Below, piece by piece: positions 19,750 to 28,180 of a DNA stretch of 64,000 bases (within the stretch, counting starts at the first letter, position 1; each line of letters begins with the position of its first letter). Location: contig NZ_BEWB01000003.1 in the NCBI RefSeq assembly GCF_003112555.1, positions 434,001 to 498,000 on the forward strand, in the 5' to 3' direction. The DNA comes from Streptomyces coelicoflavus (GTDB lineage Bacteria > Actinomycetota > Actinomycetes > Streptomycetales > Streptomycetaceae). A program made the translations under genes and the position numbers. A model generated the notes under the pieces. It ran no database searches. It saw only the letters and a list, made by a program, of their open reading frames with translations, and had not been told where the DNA came from.

Positions 19750-19899
19750 GTGGACATACCCCCCAACAGGTGGATTCTCCGGTCGGTCGCCCCGGAGCAG
19801 GCTGGGAGTCACAGGAACCGCACAGCCAACTCCCGTGCGGTTCCGTCCCGGCCGCTCGTCGCGGTCGGGGAACTCCGCCGGACGAGGGGACGCATTCCA

Positions 19900-20280
19900 G
19901 TGAACGTCAGAGTTGCACGGCGGCTGGGGGTCGGGGCCATCGCCGCCCTGGCCCTGAGCACGGCCACGCCCGCCTTCGCGTACGAGATCGGCCCGCACTC
20001 CTACAGCGGCGAGCTCCGGTTCTGGACCGAGGGCAACCGCTCGATCATGAACCTCAAGGACACGGGTTCCAGCCACTGGGTGAAGGCGGAGTACTACCGC
20101 GTGGCCCACTCGGGTACGAAGCTGACGCTGTGGAACAAGAACGGCCCGAACGGTCCGTCCGACAACGACGGCAACAGGGGAACCGTCGAAAGCGGTCGGC
20201 ACTCCGAGATCTACAAGGCCCGCGGCACGGTTTCGCGCAACAACCTGCCGGACTGGCACACCAGTTGGTACTCGGGCTAA
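19900..20280 (+). CDS. Small secreted protein of unknown function
   Basis: 126 residues beginning at GTG 19900. The N-terminus VNVRVARRLGVGAIAALALS ends in TATPAFA|YE, a good Sec signal peptide. The mature ~95 residues (YEIGPHSYSGELRFWTEGNR, AEYYRVAHSGTKLTLWNKNG, SRNNLPDWHTSWYSG) are rich in Trp/Tyr/Ser/Gly, have no Cys, and look like a compact beta protein. I do not recognise a family. GAGGGGA stands about ten bases upstream of the GTG. It is a monocistron, closed by a 32-bp palindrome. An in-frame longer start at 19750 would hide the signal peptide and is unlikely. Confidence 0.75.
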   Translation: MNVRVARRLGVGAIAALALSTATPAFAYEIGPHSYSGELRFWTEGNRSIMNLKDTGSSHWVKAEYYRVAHSGTKLTLWNKNGPNGPSDNDGNRGTVESGRHSEIYKARGTVSRNNLPDWHTSWYSG

Positions 20281-20311
20281 CGAGAGTCCGCCCGCACCGC
20301 CCGACCACAGT

Positions 20312-20343
20312 CTGACCGAGGGGCCGGCCGGCCCCTCGGTCAG
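20312..20343. terminator. 32-bp perfect palindrome, terminator
   Basis: CTGACCGAGGGGCCGG followed directly by its reverse complement, between the small secreted protein and the ABC transporter operon. Confidence 0.8.
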
Positions 20344-20400
20344 GCGTGCGTTGTCGCAGTCGTCCACATCGAGTGATCCCCTCGACCAAGGGAGCTCCGC

Positions 20401-21087
20401 GTGACCTCAACCCCCGTACCGCCTGTCCTGCGGCTGAGCGAGGTGGTCTACGGCGTATCCGGCCGAAGTCTGCTCGCCGGTGCCGATCTCACCGTCCCCG
20501 CAGGGAGTTCCGTCTCCGTGATGGGCCCCTCCGGAAGCGGCAAGTCCACCTTGCTGATGTGCGTCATGGGGCTGATCCGACCGCAGTCGGGGCGCGTCGA
20601 GATCGTGGGACAGGACGTGACCCGGCTGTCCGCGCGTGCCCTCGCCGCGCACCGGCGACGGCACGTCGGCATGGTCTTCCAGTTCGGCGAGCTGCTCCCC
20701 GAACTCACCCCGGTGGAGAACGTGATGATCGCGAGCCTGCTGGCCGGCGACGCGGTCACCGAGGCCCGCTCCCGTGCCGAGTCGCTGCTCACCCGCCTTG
20801 GAGTCCCCGAGGCCACGGCCACGCAGGACCTGTCGGGCGGGGAGAGGCAGCGTGTCGCCGTGGCCCGCGCCCTGGTCAACACGCCGGAACTGCTGCTGGC
20901 GGACGAGCCGACCGGCGCGTTGGACGGCGAACAGCGGGAAGCCGTGGCCGACCTGCTGTTCAGTACTCCGAGGGAACACGGGTGCGCCCTCGTGGTGGTG
21001 ACGCACGACCCGATGGTGGCCGGGCGTGCCGACCTGCGGCTGCACCTGCACGAGGGGCGCCTGGTCCAGGCCCAGGAGGCGCGGTGA
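20401..21087 (+). CDS. ABC transporter ATP-binding protein (LolD/MacB type)
   Basis: 228 residues. Walker A GPSGSGKSTLLMCVMGL, Q-loop VFQFGELLPELTPVENV, signature DLSGGERQRVAVARALVNTP and Walker B LLLADEPTGALDG are all intact. The family (LolD/MacB/FtsE-like) drives mechanotransmission through FtsX-fold permeases, for peptide or lipid export or as antimicrobial-peptide detoxification. GTG 20401 has AAGGGAG upstream. The stop overlaps the start of the permease gene (GTGA), so the two subunits are made in a fixed ratio. Confidence 0.95.
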   Translation: MTSTPVPPVLRLSEVVYGVSGRSLLAGADLTVPAGSSVSVMGPSGSGKSTLLMCVMGLIRPQSGRVEIVGQDVTRLSARALAAHRRRHVGMVFQFGELLPELTPVENVMIASLLAGDAVTEARSRAESLLTRLGVPEATATQDLSGGERQRVAVARALVNTPELLLADEPTGALDGEQREAVADLLFSTPREHGCALVVVTHDPMVAGRADLRLHLHEGRLVQAQEAR

Positions 21088-23249
21088 ACGGCGGCGGTCT
21101 GCGACGCACGCTCCTGCGCACGGGACGGGCAGCGTCCCGGTCGGCCGAGGCGGGCCGCATCCGCTACTTCGCGTTGTTCGCCGCCACCGCAGTGGCGGTC
21201 CTCGCGGCCTGCGGGTTCCTGCTCGCCGCGTCCTCCTTCGACGGTCGCACCGAGCGCAGCCAGGCCCGCTGGCCGCAAGAGGCCGACACCGGCTCCGCCA
21301 CGCTGCTGTGGCGGGCGACCCTGGCGAGTGTCGACGACCGCCAGTACGACGTGGTGTACATCGAGCCCCTCACGCCCGACGCACCGCTGCCTCCCGGCCT
21401 GAGCCGGTGGCCGAGGCCCGGTGAGGCAGTGCTCTCCCCGGCGCTGAAGGCGGTCGGCCCTCAGGTGCGCGAGGAGTACGGGCGGGCCGAGGGCACCATC
21501 GCTCCGGACGGCCTGGAGTCGCCGAGCGAGTATTTCGCGTATGTACGGCCGACGGCTGAGCGGCTGGACCCGGAGGAGATGACCGGGGCTTCGGGATTCG
21601 GCGTCTCCTGGACGCCGTCGCTCGGCGAGCACATGTACAACTTCGGTTCCAAGGAGTTCCACTGGGCCTATCTGGCGTTGGTGGGCCTCCCCGCCGGTCT
21701 GTTCGTCGTGATCGCCGCCCGGGTCGGCGCCGCCGCCCGGGACCGCAGGACCGCCGTCCTGACCGCGCTGGGCGCCTCCGCCGGTGCCCGGGCCTGGTTC
21801 ACGGTGGGCGAGGCGGTGCTGCCCGTGGCCCTCGGCGCGTCGGCGGCGGCCGTGGCCGTCGCTCCCGTACTCCTCACGGACACGCCGCTGCCCGTCGTCG
21901 ACTTCGTGCTGTACGTCGCCGACGCCCGCGCAGCGCTCCCCGGTCTCGTGGGCGCCGTGGTGGGCGTCCCCCTCGCCGTGCTCGCCGCCGTGGTGCTGCT
22001 CCAGCCGCGCTACCGACCCGGCGCCTCGACCCGGCCCGTGGCTGCCGGACGGCGCCGTGAGTGGATGCTGTGGCTGTTTCCCGTGGCGCTCTTCGGCACG
22101 GTGCGGGGTACCGATCTGGCACCGTACGACCTGCGCCTGCCCGTTCTGGCGGCCGGCAGCGTGGTCACGATCGCGCTGCTGCCCGGGGTGGCCGGTGCGG
22201 TGGTGTCGGCGTCGGGACCCGCACTGGCCAGGCTCGGTGCCGCGCGGGGCAGGGTGGGCATGCTGGTCGCCGGTCGTCGCCTGGCGGTGGGCGCGCGTCC
22301 GGTCGCGCGACTGGTGGCCGCGGTGGTCGTCGCGGTGGGTCTCGCGGCGCAGGGGCAAATCGCGATCAGCCTGTTCACGGACATGAGCGACCGGGTCGAG
22401 GCGGTGGAGGAACACCTCGGCACCAGCGTGGTGCAGGTGTCGACGACGCTGTCCACGACCACGGCCGACGTGGCGTCCTTCGAAAGTGACCTGGGGCCGG
22501 GAGTGCATGCGCTGGCCGTGACGAGGGACCCCCGGTCGGGGCGGACCGACCTCGTCGCGGACTGCCCGGTATGGCGGGACCTCGGCGTCGAGTGCCCGAC
22601 GGCGGCCCCTGCCGAACTCCGTACCCGGCATGCCGGTCTGGCCCGGGCCGCGGAGTTGGAGCGGTCGGTCGGGGTGCGTCTCCACGCCCGTACCGGAGAC
22701 GTGAGCAAGACGATGCGTACGTCCGAGGAACCGTCCCTGGTGGCCCTCGCGCAGGACGGACGGCAGCTGTCCCTGTCGCGGGTGCACCGTGCCGCCAACA
22801 CGCATGTGGCCATGGCGACGGACGTCCAGGTGTTCGCGATGGCCGGCACCTTCGGTGGCAGCGGCGAGGGCATCGCGGCCGGGCGGTGGCTGGAGTTGCT
22901 CTCCGTCGCGGGCGTGCTGGTGATCGTGGTCGTGGCCGGGGTCGGCGCGGTGGCCCAGTTCGTCCGGACGGGCCGCGAACTGGGCCCGGTCTCGGTGCTG
23001 AGCGGCAACGGCCGCGTGTACTACGCGGTGTCCGTCTGGTCACTGCTGGTACCGACCGCGTTCGCCGTGTGCGCGGCCGTCGCCGTGACCTGGTACGTGA
23101 CGACACCGCTGATGGCGGACTCCGCCGACCGGCTGTCCGCCCTGTCGGCGGTGGGAGCGGCCGGTCTGGCGTGCGCGGCGGTGATGGCCTGGTGGGGTGC
23201 GCGTACGGCATCCGCGGCGGGACTGGTGTGGCGCCCGCGCAACGACTGA
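21084..23249 (+). CDS. FtsX-like ABC transporter permease
   Basis: 721 residues. The topology is that of large actinobacterial MacB/FtsX permeases: one N-terminal helix (ALFAATAVAVLAACGFLLA), a ~170-residue extracellular domain, three helices around 195-300, a further set at ~355-470, another extracellular domain, and the last helices (LLSVAGVLVIVVVAGVGAVA; LLVPTAFAVCAAVAVTWYV). It partners the ATPase that it overlaps by four bases; AGGAGG precedes GTG 21084. Substrate unknown. A LuxR-type regulator is encoded convergently next door, a frequent arrangement for such exporters. Confidence 0.9.
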   Translation: MNGGGLRRTLLRTGRAASRSAEAGRIRYFALFAATAVAVLAACGFLLAASSFDGRTERSQARWPQEADTGSATLLWRATLASVDDRQYDVVYIEPLTPDAPLPPGLSRWPRPGEAVLSPALKAVGPQVREEYGRAEGTIAPDGLESPSEYFAYVRPTAERLDPEEMTGASGFGVSWTPSLGEHMYNFGSKEFHWAYLALVGLPAGLFVVIAARVGAAARDRRTAVLTALGASAGARAWFTVGEAVLPVALGASAAAVAVAPVLLTDTPLPVVDFVLYVADARAALPGLVGAVVGVPLAVLAAVVLLQPRYRPGASTRPVAAGRRREWMLWLFPVALFGTVRGTDLAPYDLRLPVLAAGSVVTIALLPGVAGAVVSASGPALARLGAARGRVGMLVAGRRLAVGARPVARLVAAVVVAVGLAAQGQIAISLFTDMSDRVEAVEEHLGTSVVQVSTTLSTTTADVASFESDLGPGVHALAVTRDPRSGRTDLVADCPVWRDLGVECPTAAPAELRTRHAGLARAAELERSVGVRLHARTGDVSKTMRTSEEPSLVALAQDGRQLSLSRVHRAANTHVAMATDVQVFAMAGTFGGSGEGIAAGRWLELLSVAGVLVIVVVAGVGAVAQFVRTGRELGPVSVLSGNGRVYYAVSVWSLLVPTAFAVCAAVAVTWYVTTPLMADSADRLSALSAVGAAGLACAAVMAWWGARTASAAGLVWRPRND

Positions 23250-23272
23250 CGCGCTCGCTCGAAGGCCGGGCT

Positions 23273-24007
23273 TCACGGCGCCCGGAGACCACCGCAGGCA
23301 CCCGAACCGGGTGCCTGCGGGCTCGTAGGCTGTGGCTGTGCGTGCACGTGTGCCTGCCACACGACGCGGGATGCCTGCACGCGGTTGTCCACACCAAGCT
23401 TGGTGTAGACCCCGCGGATGTGGTCCTTGACCGTGTGGGTACTGATACCCAACGTTTCGGCCATGTCGGGGTTCGACACCCCGTCCGCCAGTAGGTGCAC
23501 GATCTCCCGCTCCCTGGAGCTGAGCTTCTCCAGCAAACCGAGCGCGGCGGCCACCGCATCGGCCGTGCGGCCGGGCCGGACGTACTGGTCGACCAGGAAC
23601 TGTGCGGCAACGGGCCCGAGCGCGACTGTGCCCGCCGCCGCCGCGCGTACGGCCCACGGGAGGTGCCGTACGGAGTTGTCACGCAGCAGGACCCCGCGGG
23701 CGCCCTGATGCAGCAGCACGCGCGTGATGTGTTCCGACAAGTGGTCGACCAGTACGACGTGCGCCGGACTGGAGGCCGGGACGTTCGTGGCTCTCGGCCC
23801 GGCCGCCTTCGGTAACCGGAGGTTGTCGAGCGCCTCCTCCGTACCGGTGTGGCTGCTGACCAGGACGTCCAGGCGCGCTGTTCGTATCGTGCGCGACTCG
23901 GCCTCCGACGCCTCGCCGACGACCCGAATCCCGCCGTCTGACTCCAGGACGCGCCTGACGCCGGCCCGTTCCAGCGGCTCCCGGCCGACAATTCCTACAC
24001 GTATCAC
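23273..24007 (-). CDS. LuxR-type response regulator with degenerate receiver
   Basis: 244 residues. The C-terminal LuxR/GerE HTH is standard (LSSREREIVHLLADGVSNPDM, LGISTHTVKDHIRGVYTKLG). The N-terminal domain is receiver-like (RVGIVGREPLERAGVRRVLE) but the acidic pair is replaced by Gly-Arg and the phospho-acceptor position in LDVLVSS is Ser, so phosphorylation in the usual way is unlikely. No kinase is adjacent. GTG 24007 has a GGGGGGA stretch upstream. A perfect stem-loop lies inside its last codons (23292-23320). Confidence 0.85.
   Translation of the reverse strand: MIRVGIVGREPLERAGVRRVLESDGGIRVVGEASEAESRTIRTARLDVLVSSHTGTEEALDNLRLPKAAGPRATNVPASSPAHVVLVDHLSEHITRVLLHQGARGVLLRDNSVRHLPWAVRAAAAGTVALGPVAAQFLVDQYVRPGRTADAVAAALGLLEKLSSREREIVHLLADGVSNPDMAETLGISTHTVKDHIRGVYTKLGVDNRVQASRVVWQAHVHAQPQPTSPQAPGSGACGGLRAP
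23292..23320. terminator. Stem-loop inside the regulator 3' end, terminator for the ABC operon
   Basis: A perfect 12-bp stem (CCGCAGGCACCC / GGGTGCCTGCGG), 5-base loop, begins 43 bases after the permease stop and lies within the last codons of the convergent regulator. Confidence 0.7.
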
Positions 24008-24266
24008 GCTCTCTGTCCCCCCGCTTTGCCCACCAAGTCGCCCTACGGCCGACGGAGTTGGTCAGGCCCCGCCGTTACCCAGCATGCACGCTGCGTACAT
24101 CTCTCCGGCACCTTCAGCTTGTTGCAACGAGGGGAAGTGGAGGGGCGCGTAAGGGGTGATTCACTTACACATCCGATGTCGGCGGAGACGGAGCCTTGTT
24201 GCGGAGCCGGTCCCGGCCGCGCATAGTTGCGCTGCGGAAGAGCCGGAACCGGGGGTGGGATGGGCG

Positions 24267-25304
24267 ATGGCCGGGCACGGGGCTCAGGAGCACCCGCACG
24301 GGGCCGACCGGCTGTGCGCGGCCGGGGACCGCGTGTACTCCCGGGCCGTCCGGCGCGGCCGGATACCGCGGCGTGACGCCGATCCGGTCCCCTGCCTCCT
24401 CGAACTGGCCCTGCTGCACCCCGACCCCGACGACATGGACTGGCTGGTGCCGACCTCCCCGCAGGAGGTCATGACGCGGCTGTTGCGCGGCGTCCACGAG
24501 GAGGTCAGCGCCAGTCAGCGGCGGGTGGGTTCGGCCGTGGAGGCGTTCGAGTGGTACGCGGACCTGGGCCGGCTGCTCCAGTCCCCGGCCGGCCCCGAGG
24601 GAACTGCGATCCGCGTCCTGGACGGCCTCTCCCGCATCCAGGCCGCGATGGACGAGGCGACCCAGGCCTGTACGACGGAGGTGCTCACCGTCCAGCCCGG
24701 CGGCATCCGGCGCGAGCACGAGCTTTCGGAGGGCCTGCACCGGGCGCTGGCGCTGCGGGGGCGCGGGGTGCGGATGCGGGACCTGTACACGCACGTGGCC
24801 CGGCACGGGCAGGGTCTGCTCAACTACCTGGAGCTGATGGGCGACGCGGTGGAGGCCCGCACGTTGGACGAGGTCATCGACCGCCTCATCCTCTTCGACC
24901 GCACCGTCGCCTTCATCCCCGCCAACACCGACCGCACGATGGCCCTGGAACTGCGCCACCCCGCACTGATCGCCTACCTGGTCACGGTCTTCGAACGCCT
25001 GTGGCGCCTGGGGATCCCCCTGACCGCCGCGCTCCCCGACACCGGCATCGAGGGCATCTCCCACCGCGAGCAGTCCATCGCGGCGCTCCTCGCGGAGGGC
25101 CACCAGGACGCGGTGATCGCGGAGCGCCTCGGCATCAGCGTCCGCACGGCCCGCGCGCACATCGCCCGGCTCTCGGAGACCCTGGGCGCGGCCAGCCGCA
25201 CGCAGTTGGGCGTCCGCATAGCCCAGGCCGGCCTGGACGGTTCCCCGCGGACCGCCCCCGCCCCCGTCATTCTTCCCGGTCGAGAATCCCCGACTGCCCG
25301 ATGA
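24267..25304 (+). CDS. Regulator with sensor domain and LuxR HTH (paralogue A)
   Basis: 345 residues. Layout: an N-terminal ~120-residue region (LCAAGDRVYSRAVRRGRIPR, LLELALLHPDPDDMDWLVP), a middle domain (EVLTVQPGGIRREHELSEG, GRGVRMRDLYTHVARHG, VEARTLDEVIDRLILFDRT) resembling TrmB/PLD-like sensor domains, and a C-terminal LuxR HTH (HREQSIAALLAEGHQDAVIA, RLGISVRTARAHIARLSE). Two close paralogues follow on the other strand. ATG 24267 is chosen over GTG 24255. The ligand is unknown. Its last 38 bases overlap the 3' end of paralogue B. Confidence 0.85.
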   Translation: MAGHGAQEHPHGADRLCAAGDRVYSRAVRRGRIPRRDADPVPCLLELALLHPDPDDMDWLVPTSPQEVMTRLLRGVHEEVSASQRRVGSAVEAFEWYADLGRLLQSPAGPEGTAIRVLDGLSRIQAAMDEATQACTTEVLTVQPGGIRREHELSEGLHRALALRGRGVRMRDLYTHVARHGQGLLNYLELMGDAVEARTLDEVIDRLILFDRTVAFIPANTDRTMALELRHPALIAYLVTVFERLWRLGIPLTAALPDTGIEGISHREQSIAALLAEGHQDAVIAERLGISVRTARAHIARLSETLGAASRTQLGVRIAQAGLDGSPRTAPAPVILPGRESPTAR

Positions 25305-26250
25305 GGTAGCCGAGTTGGGCCCGGCTTTCGCTGCCGAGGGTGGCGGCGAGTTTGGCGATGTGGACGCGGGCGGTGCGGACGTTCATGCCGAGGCGGTCGG
25401 CGATGTCGGAGTCGGTGTGACCTTCGACGAGGAGGGCGGCGATGGCGCGTTGGCGGGGGGTGATGCCGTTGAGGGTGGGCTGGTGGACGGCTTGGGGGTG
25501 CATGGGGGTGGCGAGGTGCCAGAGGCGGTCGAAGGTGTTGACGAAGTAGGCGATGAGGGCGGGGTGGCGTACTTCGAGGGCGAGTGAGCGGTCGGCGCTG
25601 GCGGGGATGAAGGCGACGGTGCGGTCGATGATGATGAGGCGTTCGGTGACTTCGTCGAGGGTGCGAGCCTCCACATCGCCCGTCAGATGTTCGTAGCGGG
25701 CGCGCGCGTAGGGGGCGTGGCGCATGGTGTGCTGGTACAACGCGCGGATACGGGCGCCGCGACCGAGGAAGTCCTGGTCTCGCTTTATGGCCCCTTCGAG
25801 TATGTCGGGGCGTCTGGAGACGTGTGTGTCGTGCGGTTGGATCGCGAGGAGCTCTCTTCTGCCCTCAGCCATGGCTTCCTCGATGGCCTGGCCCGTCCGT
25901 CTTTTGCTGCTGAGGATTCTGAGTGCTGGGGTGTCCTCGGTGGCGACACTCCGCGTGCCCAGACGCATGAGGGGCTCGAAGACGTCGGCCAGGTGTTGCC
26001 CGCGACGCCGCTCGTTGGCGATGCGGTCCTCCGATGACCGGAGCAGGCGTTGCAGCGCGACGGTCGGCGGTACGGGCTCCAGCCGGTCCAAGTTCTCGAC
26101 GGCGGGGTGGAGCATGCCGTTGTCGATCAGGCAGGGTGCCATGACCGCCGATTCGCTGGACACATGTCCTTCGCGCAGCGCGCGGGCATACAGCTCAAGG
26201 CCCGCGCCACACAGCTCCTCCGCTCCGTGGCTGTGCACCTCTGGGGTCAC
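25267..26250 (-). CDS. Regulator with sensor domain and LuxR HTH (paralogue B)
   Basis: 327 residues, same three-part layout as its neighbours: N-terminal ELCGAGLELYARALREGHVS, middle LLAIQPHDTHVSRRPDILEG and RGARIRALYQHTMRHAPYAR, C-terminal HTH ITPRQRAIAALLVEGHTDSD / RLGMNVRTARVHIAKLAATL. It starts at GTG 26250 with AAGAGAG upstream and lies 25 bases downstream of paralogue C, so B and C probably form one transcript. Its codon use is a little less G/C-biased than the surrounding core genes, consistent with an accessory origin. Confidence 0.85.
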   Translation of the reverse strand: MTPEVHSHGAEELCGAGLELYARALREGHVSSESAVMAPCLIDNGMLHPAVENLDRLEPVPPTVALQRLLRSSEDRIANERRRGQHLADVFEPLMRLGTRSVATEDTPALRILSSKRRTGQAIEEAMAEGRRELLAIQPHDTHVSRRPDILEGAIKRDQDFLGRGARIRALYQHTMRHAPYARARYEHLTGDVEARTLDEVTERLIIIDRTVAFIPASADRSLALEVRHPALIAYFVNTFDRLWHLATPMHPQAVHQPTLNGITPRQRAIAALLVEGHTDSDIADRLGMNVRTARVHIAKLAATLGSESRAQLGYLIGQSGILDREE

Positions 26251-26275
26251 GTGCGGCTCTCTTCGTCTATCGGGA

Positions 26276-27259
26276 TCAGTGATCCTTCTCCAGGATTCCG
26301 GACCGGGCTATGAGGTAGCCGAGCTGGGCACGACTGCCGCTTCCGAGGGCCATGGCCAGTTTGGCGATGTGAGCGCGGCAAGTGCGCACATTCATGCCGA
26401 GACGTCGGGCGATGGCCTCGTCTACATGGCCTTCCACAAGGAGCTTGGCGATGGAGTGCTGGATGTCGGTGATGCCGTCGGGGGCGGTCTCGTACGGCGT
26501 TCCCACGTTCAGGGGTACTGCGCGCGCCCACATGAACTCGAAGACCTTGGTCAGGTATCGAACCAGGCCGGGATGGCGCAGCTCAAGGGCGACTTGACGG
26601 TCTTCCCGTATCGGTATGAAGGCGACGGTCTCGTCGCAGATGATGAGCCGCTCGACCAGTTCGTCGATGGTGCGGACCTCGACCTTGCCGCTGGCGATCT
26701 GATCCACGTAGGCAAGGGTCTCGGGGCTGTGCCGGGCGGTGTGCTGGTACAGAGTCCGCAGCCGCACCCCGCGCTCGATAAGGGGCCTGTCGCGTTCCAG
26801 GCCCTTCAGGAGGTTGCTCTCCATCCGTCGTTTACCGGGCTGAACGGTAAGCACCTCGGTGTGGCATTCGGAGGTGGCGAGGTTGAGTGCCCCGTTGATC
26901 CGGTCTCTGCCTTCCAGCACGGTGATGGAGTGCGTAGAGGTTGTGCTCTGGGCACTCGCGGCCATGTACGGCTCGAAGGCGTCGGCCAACTGGACCGACA
27001 GGCGCCTGCGTTCTGTGATTTCCCGTTCGATGGGATGGAGGCGCTGCGCCAGGGCTACCGTCGGAGGGACGGGACGAAGCCAGTGGGCGTCATCGGGGTC
27101 CGGGTGGAGCAGGGCGAATTCCATCAGGCAAGGGGCCGATTCGACATCCGATCGGGCGATGCGTCCTGCACGCAAGGCGCTGACGTACAGCCGACTGCCT
27201 TCGTCACACAGTTCGGTGACGGCATGGGGATGTGCCGCTTGTGTCTCATGTGTCCCCAT
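26276..27259 (-). CDS. Regulator with sensor domain and LuxR HTH (paralogue C)
   Basis: 327 residues, the same length as paralogue B and clearly homologous: ELCDEGSRLYVSALRAGRIA, EVLTVQPGKRRMESNLLKGL, RGVRLRTLYQHTARHSPETL, VEVRTIDELVERLIICDET, and HTH LGMNVRTCRAHIAKLAMALG. It is divergent from the small exported peptide gene at 27373, and a TCCTG-N6-CAGGA dyad lies between them. I infer that it senses the peptide or its processed form, but nothing in the sequence proves that. Confidence 0.85.
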   Translation of the reverse strand: MGTHETQAAHPHAVTELCDEGSRLYVSALRAGRIARSDVESAPCLMEFALLHPDPDDAHWLRPVPPTVALAQRLHPIEREITERRRLSVQLADAFEPYMAASAQSTTSTHSITVLEGRDRINGALNLATSECHTEVLTVQPGKRRMESNLLKGLERDRPLIERGVRLRTLYQHTARHSPETLAYVDQIASGKVEVRTIDELVERLIICDETVAFIPIREDRQVALELRHPGLVRYLTKVFEFMWARAVPLNVGTPYETAPDGITDIQHSIAKLLVEGHVDEAIARRLGMNVRTCRAHIAKLAMALGSGSRAQLGYLIARSGILEKDH

Positions 27260-27276
27260 TTATCCACCCCCCAGGG

Positions 27277-27292
27277 TCCTGAACGTGCAGGA
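27277..27292. promoter_or_regulatory. TCCTG-N6-CAGGA dyad, candidate operator
   Basis: A perfect 5-bp inverted repeat in the 113-bp gap between the divergent regulator C and peptide genes. It lies close to regulator C and could control both directions. Short, so tentative. Confidence 0.35.
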
Positions 27293-27372
27293 ACATGATG
27301 CACCGATTGTGTGGCCATGACGTGCCTGAATGAGCCATCGTCTTATCCGACGGGGGAAGAGGAGACCATCGA

Positions 27373-27558
27373 GTGAGGACGAAGCCGACTATGAGTAAGA
27401 GAATGCTTCGCTCGGTACTTGCCGCTGCTCTTTCCGCCGTCGTGGTGCTTGGGGTCGCGAGCGGCCTGGCCGGCAAGTCCAGTGAGGTTCATGCGAAGGT
27501 GACGTCGACCGCGGTGGTTGCAGGAGTCGACCGTGCCGACGACACGTCCTGGGACTGA
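27373..27558 (+). CDS. Small exported peptide precursor
   Basis: 61 residues from GTG 27373 (55 from ATG 27391). The N-terminus is basic (MRTKPTMSKRMLR), followed by a hydrophobic core SVLAAALSAVVVLGVASGLA and a likely cleavage around SEVHA|KV. This leaves ~19 residues ending ADDTSWD with no Cys. GAGGAG precedes the GTG. It is divergent from a LuxR-type sensor regulator and six bases upstream of a Rieske-like gene (stop and next start are separated by GCG only). I interpret it as a signal-peptide-type precursor, an inference from context and size. Confidence 0.6.
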   Translation: MRTKPTMSKRMLRSVLAAALSAVVVLGVASGLAGKSSEVHAKVTSTAVVAGVDRADDTSWD

Positions 27559-27563
27559 GCGCG

Positions 27564-27899
27564 ATGACCACACCACCCGACGACCGCTCCTTCCGTCGAG
27601 AAATGGCCACCGCCTACCGCTCCGGCTGGCACTTCATCGACCTGGTCACCGCGATCCCGCACGCCGGTGACTCCCTGATGGTGACCGTCTTCGGCGAGCC
27701 GGTCGTCGTCACGCTGGACGAGGACGGCGACGTGCGGGCGTACCGGTGCCTGCGGCGGCCTCGGGGGGCGCCGCAGCCCGTGCGGTGCGCCATCCGGTAC
27801 GGAATGATCTTTGTGAACCTGGACCAGCGGGACCACCGGCTCGAGCAGCCGGACGTCCCCGAAGTGAGGACCATCTCGGCCACCCCCCGCAGTGCCTGA
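27564..27899 (+). CDS. Rieske-like protein lacking cluster ligands
   Basis: 111 residues. The segment [49 protein letters not shown] and then [15 protein letters not shown] follows the order of an aromatic-ring dioxygenase Rieske domain: the strands before the cluster and the 'FVNLD' strand after it. The two cluster motifs CxH and CxxH are absent, and the region between is shortened, so no [2Fe-2S] centre can form. It is translationally coupled to the peptide gene. It could be a scaffold or peptide-binding partner; function unknown. Confidence 0.6.
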   Translation: MTTPPDDRSFRREMATAYRSGWHFIDLVTAIPHAGDSLMVTVFGEPVVVTLDEDGDVRAYRCLRRPRGAPQPVRCAIRYGMIFVNLDQRDHRLEQPDVPEVRTISATPRSA

Positions 27900-27944
27900 C
27901 GCGATTCCCCCGTCGTAACAGATCGCTCAGGTGCTTCCCCCCGG

Positions 27945-27983
27945 CAGCGGCGTCACCGTGACCTGAACACGGTGACGCCGCTG
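27945..27983. terminator. Terminator of the peptide/Rieske-like operon
   Basis: A perfect 16-bp stem (CAGCGGCGTCACCGTG and its complement) with a 7-base loop, 46 bases after the Rieske-like gene. Confidence 0.85.
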
Positions 27984-28110
27984 TCGCATGTGCGGACATC
28001 TCGCGAAACCCGGCGGTTCTGCGGCTGGCCGAAAAAGCACTCGTGCGGCACGTTCCGTCTCCCGCTCCATCGCCCTGGCGTCCCGATCGGCGGGCACGTG
28101 GGGGCTCCGC

Positions 28111-28131
28111 CTTGAGTGGTACCGACTCAAC
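28111..28131 (+). promoter_or_regulatory. HAIR box: HspR operator of clpB
   Basis: CTTGAGT-N7-ACTCAAC, one mismatch from the HspR consensus inverted repeat, 50 bases before the clpB start. The left arm contains TTGAGT, which may double as the -35; TACGCT at 28138-28143 is a possible -10. Confidence 0.9.
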
Positions 28132-28180
28132 TTTGTGTACGCTGGACGAGTCAGCACTACGCGAGGAGGAGAGCCAGACC

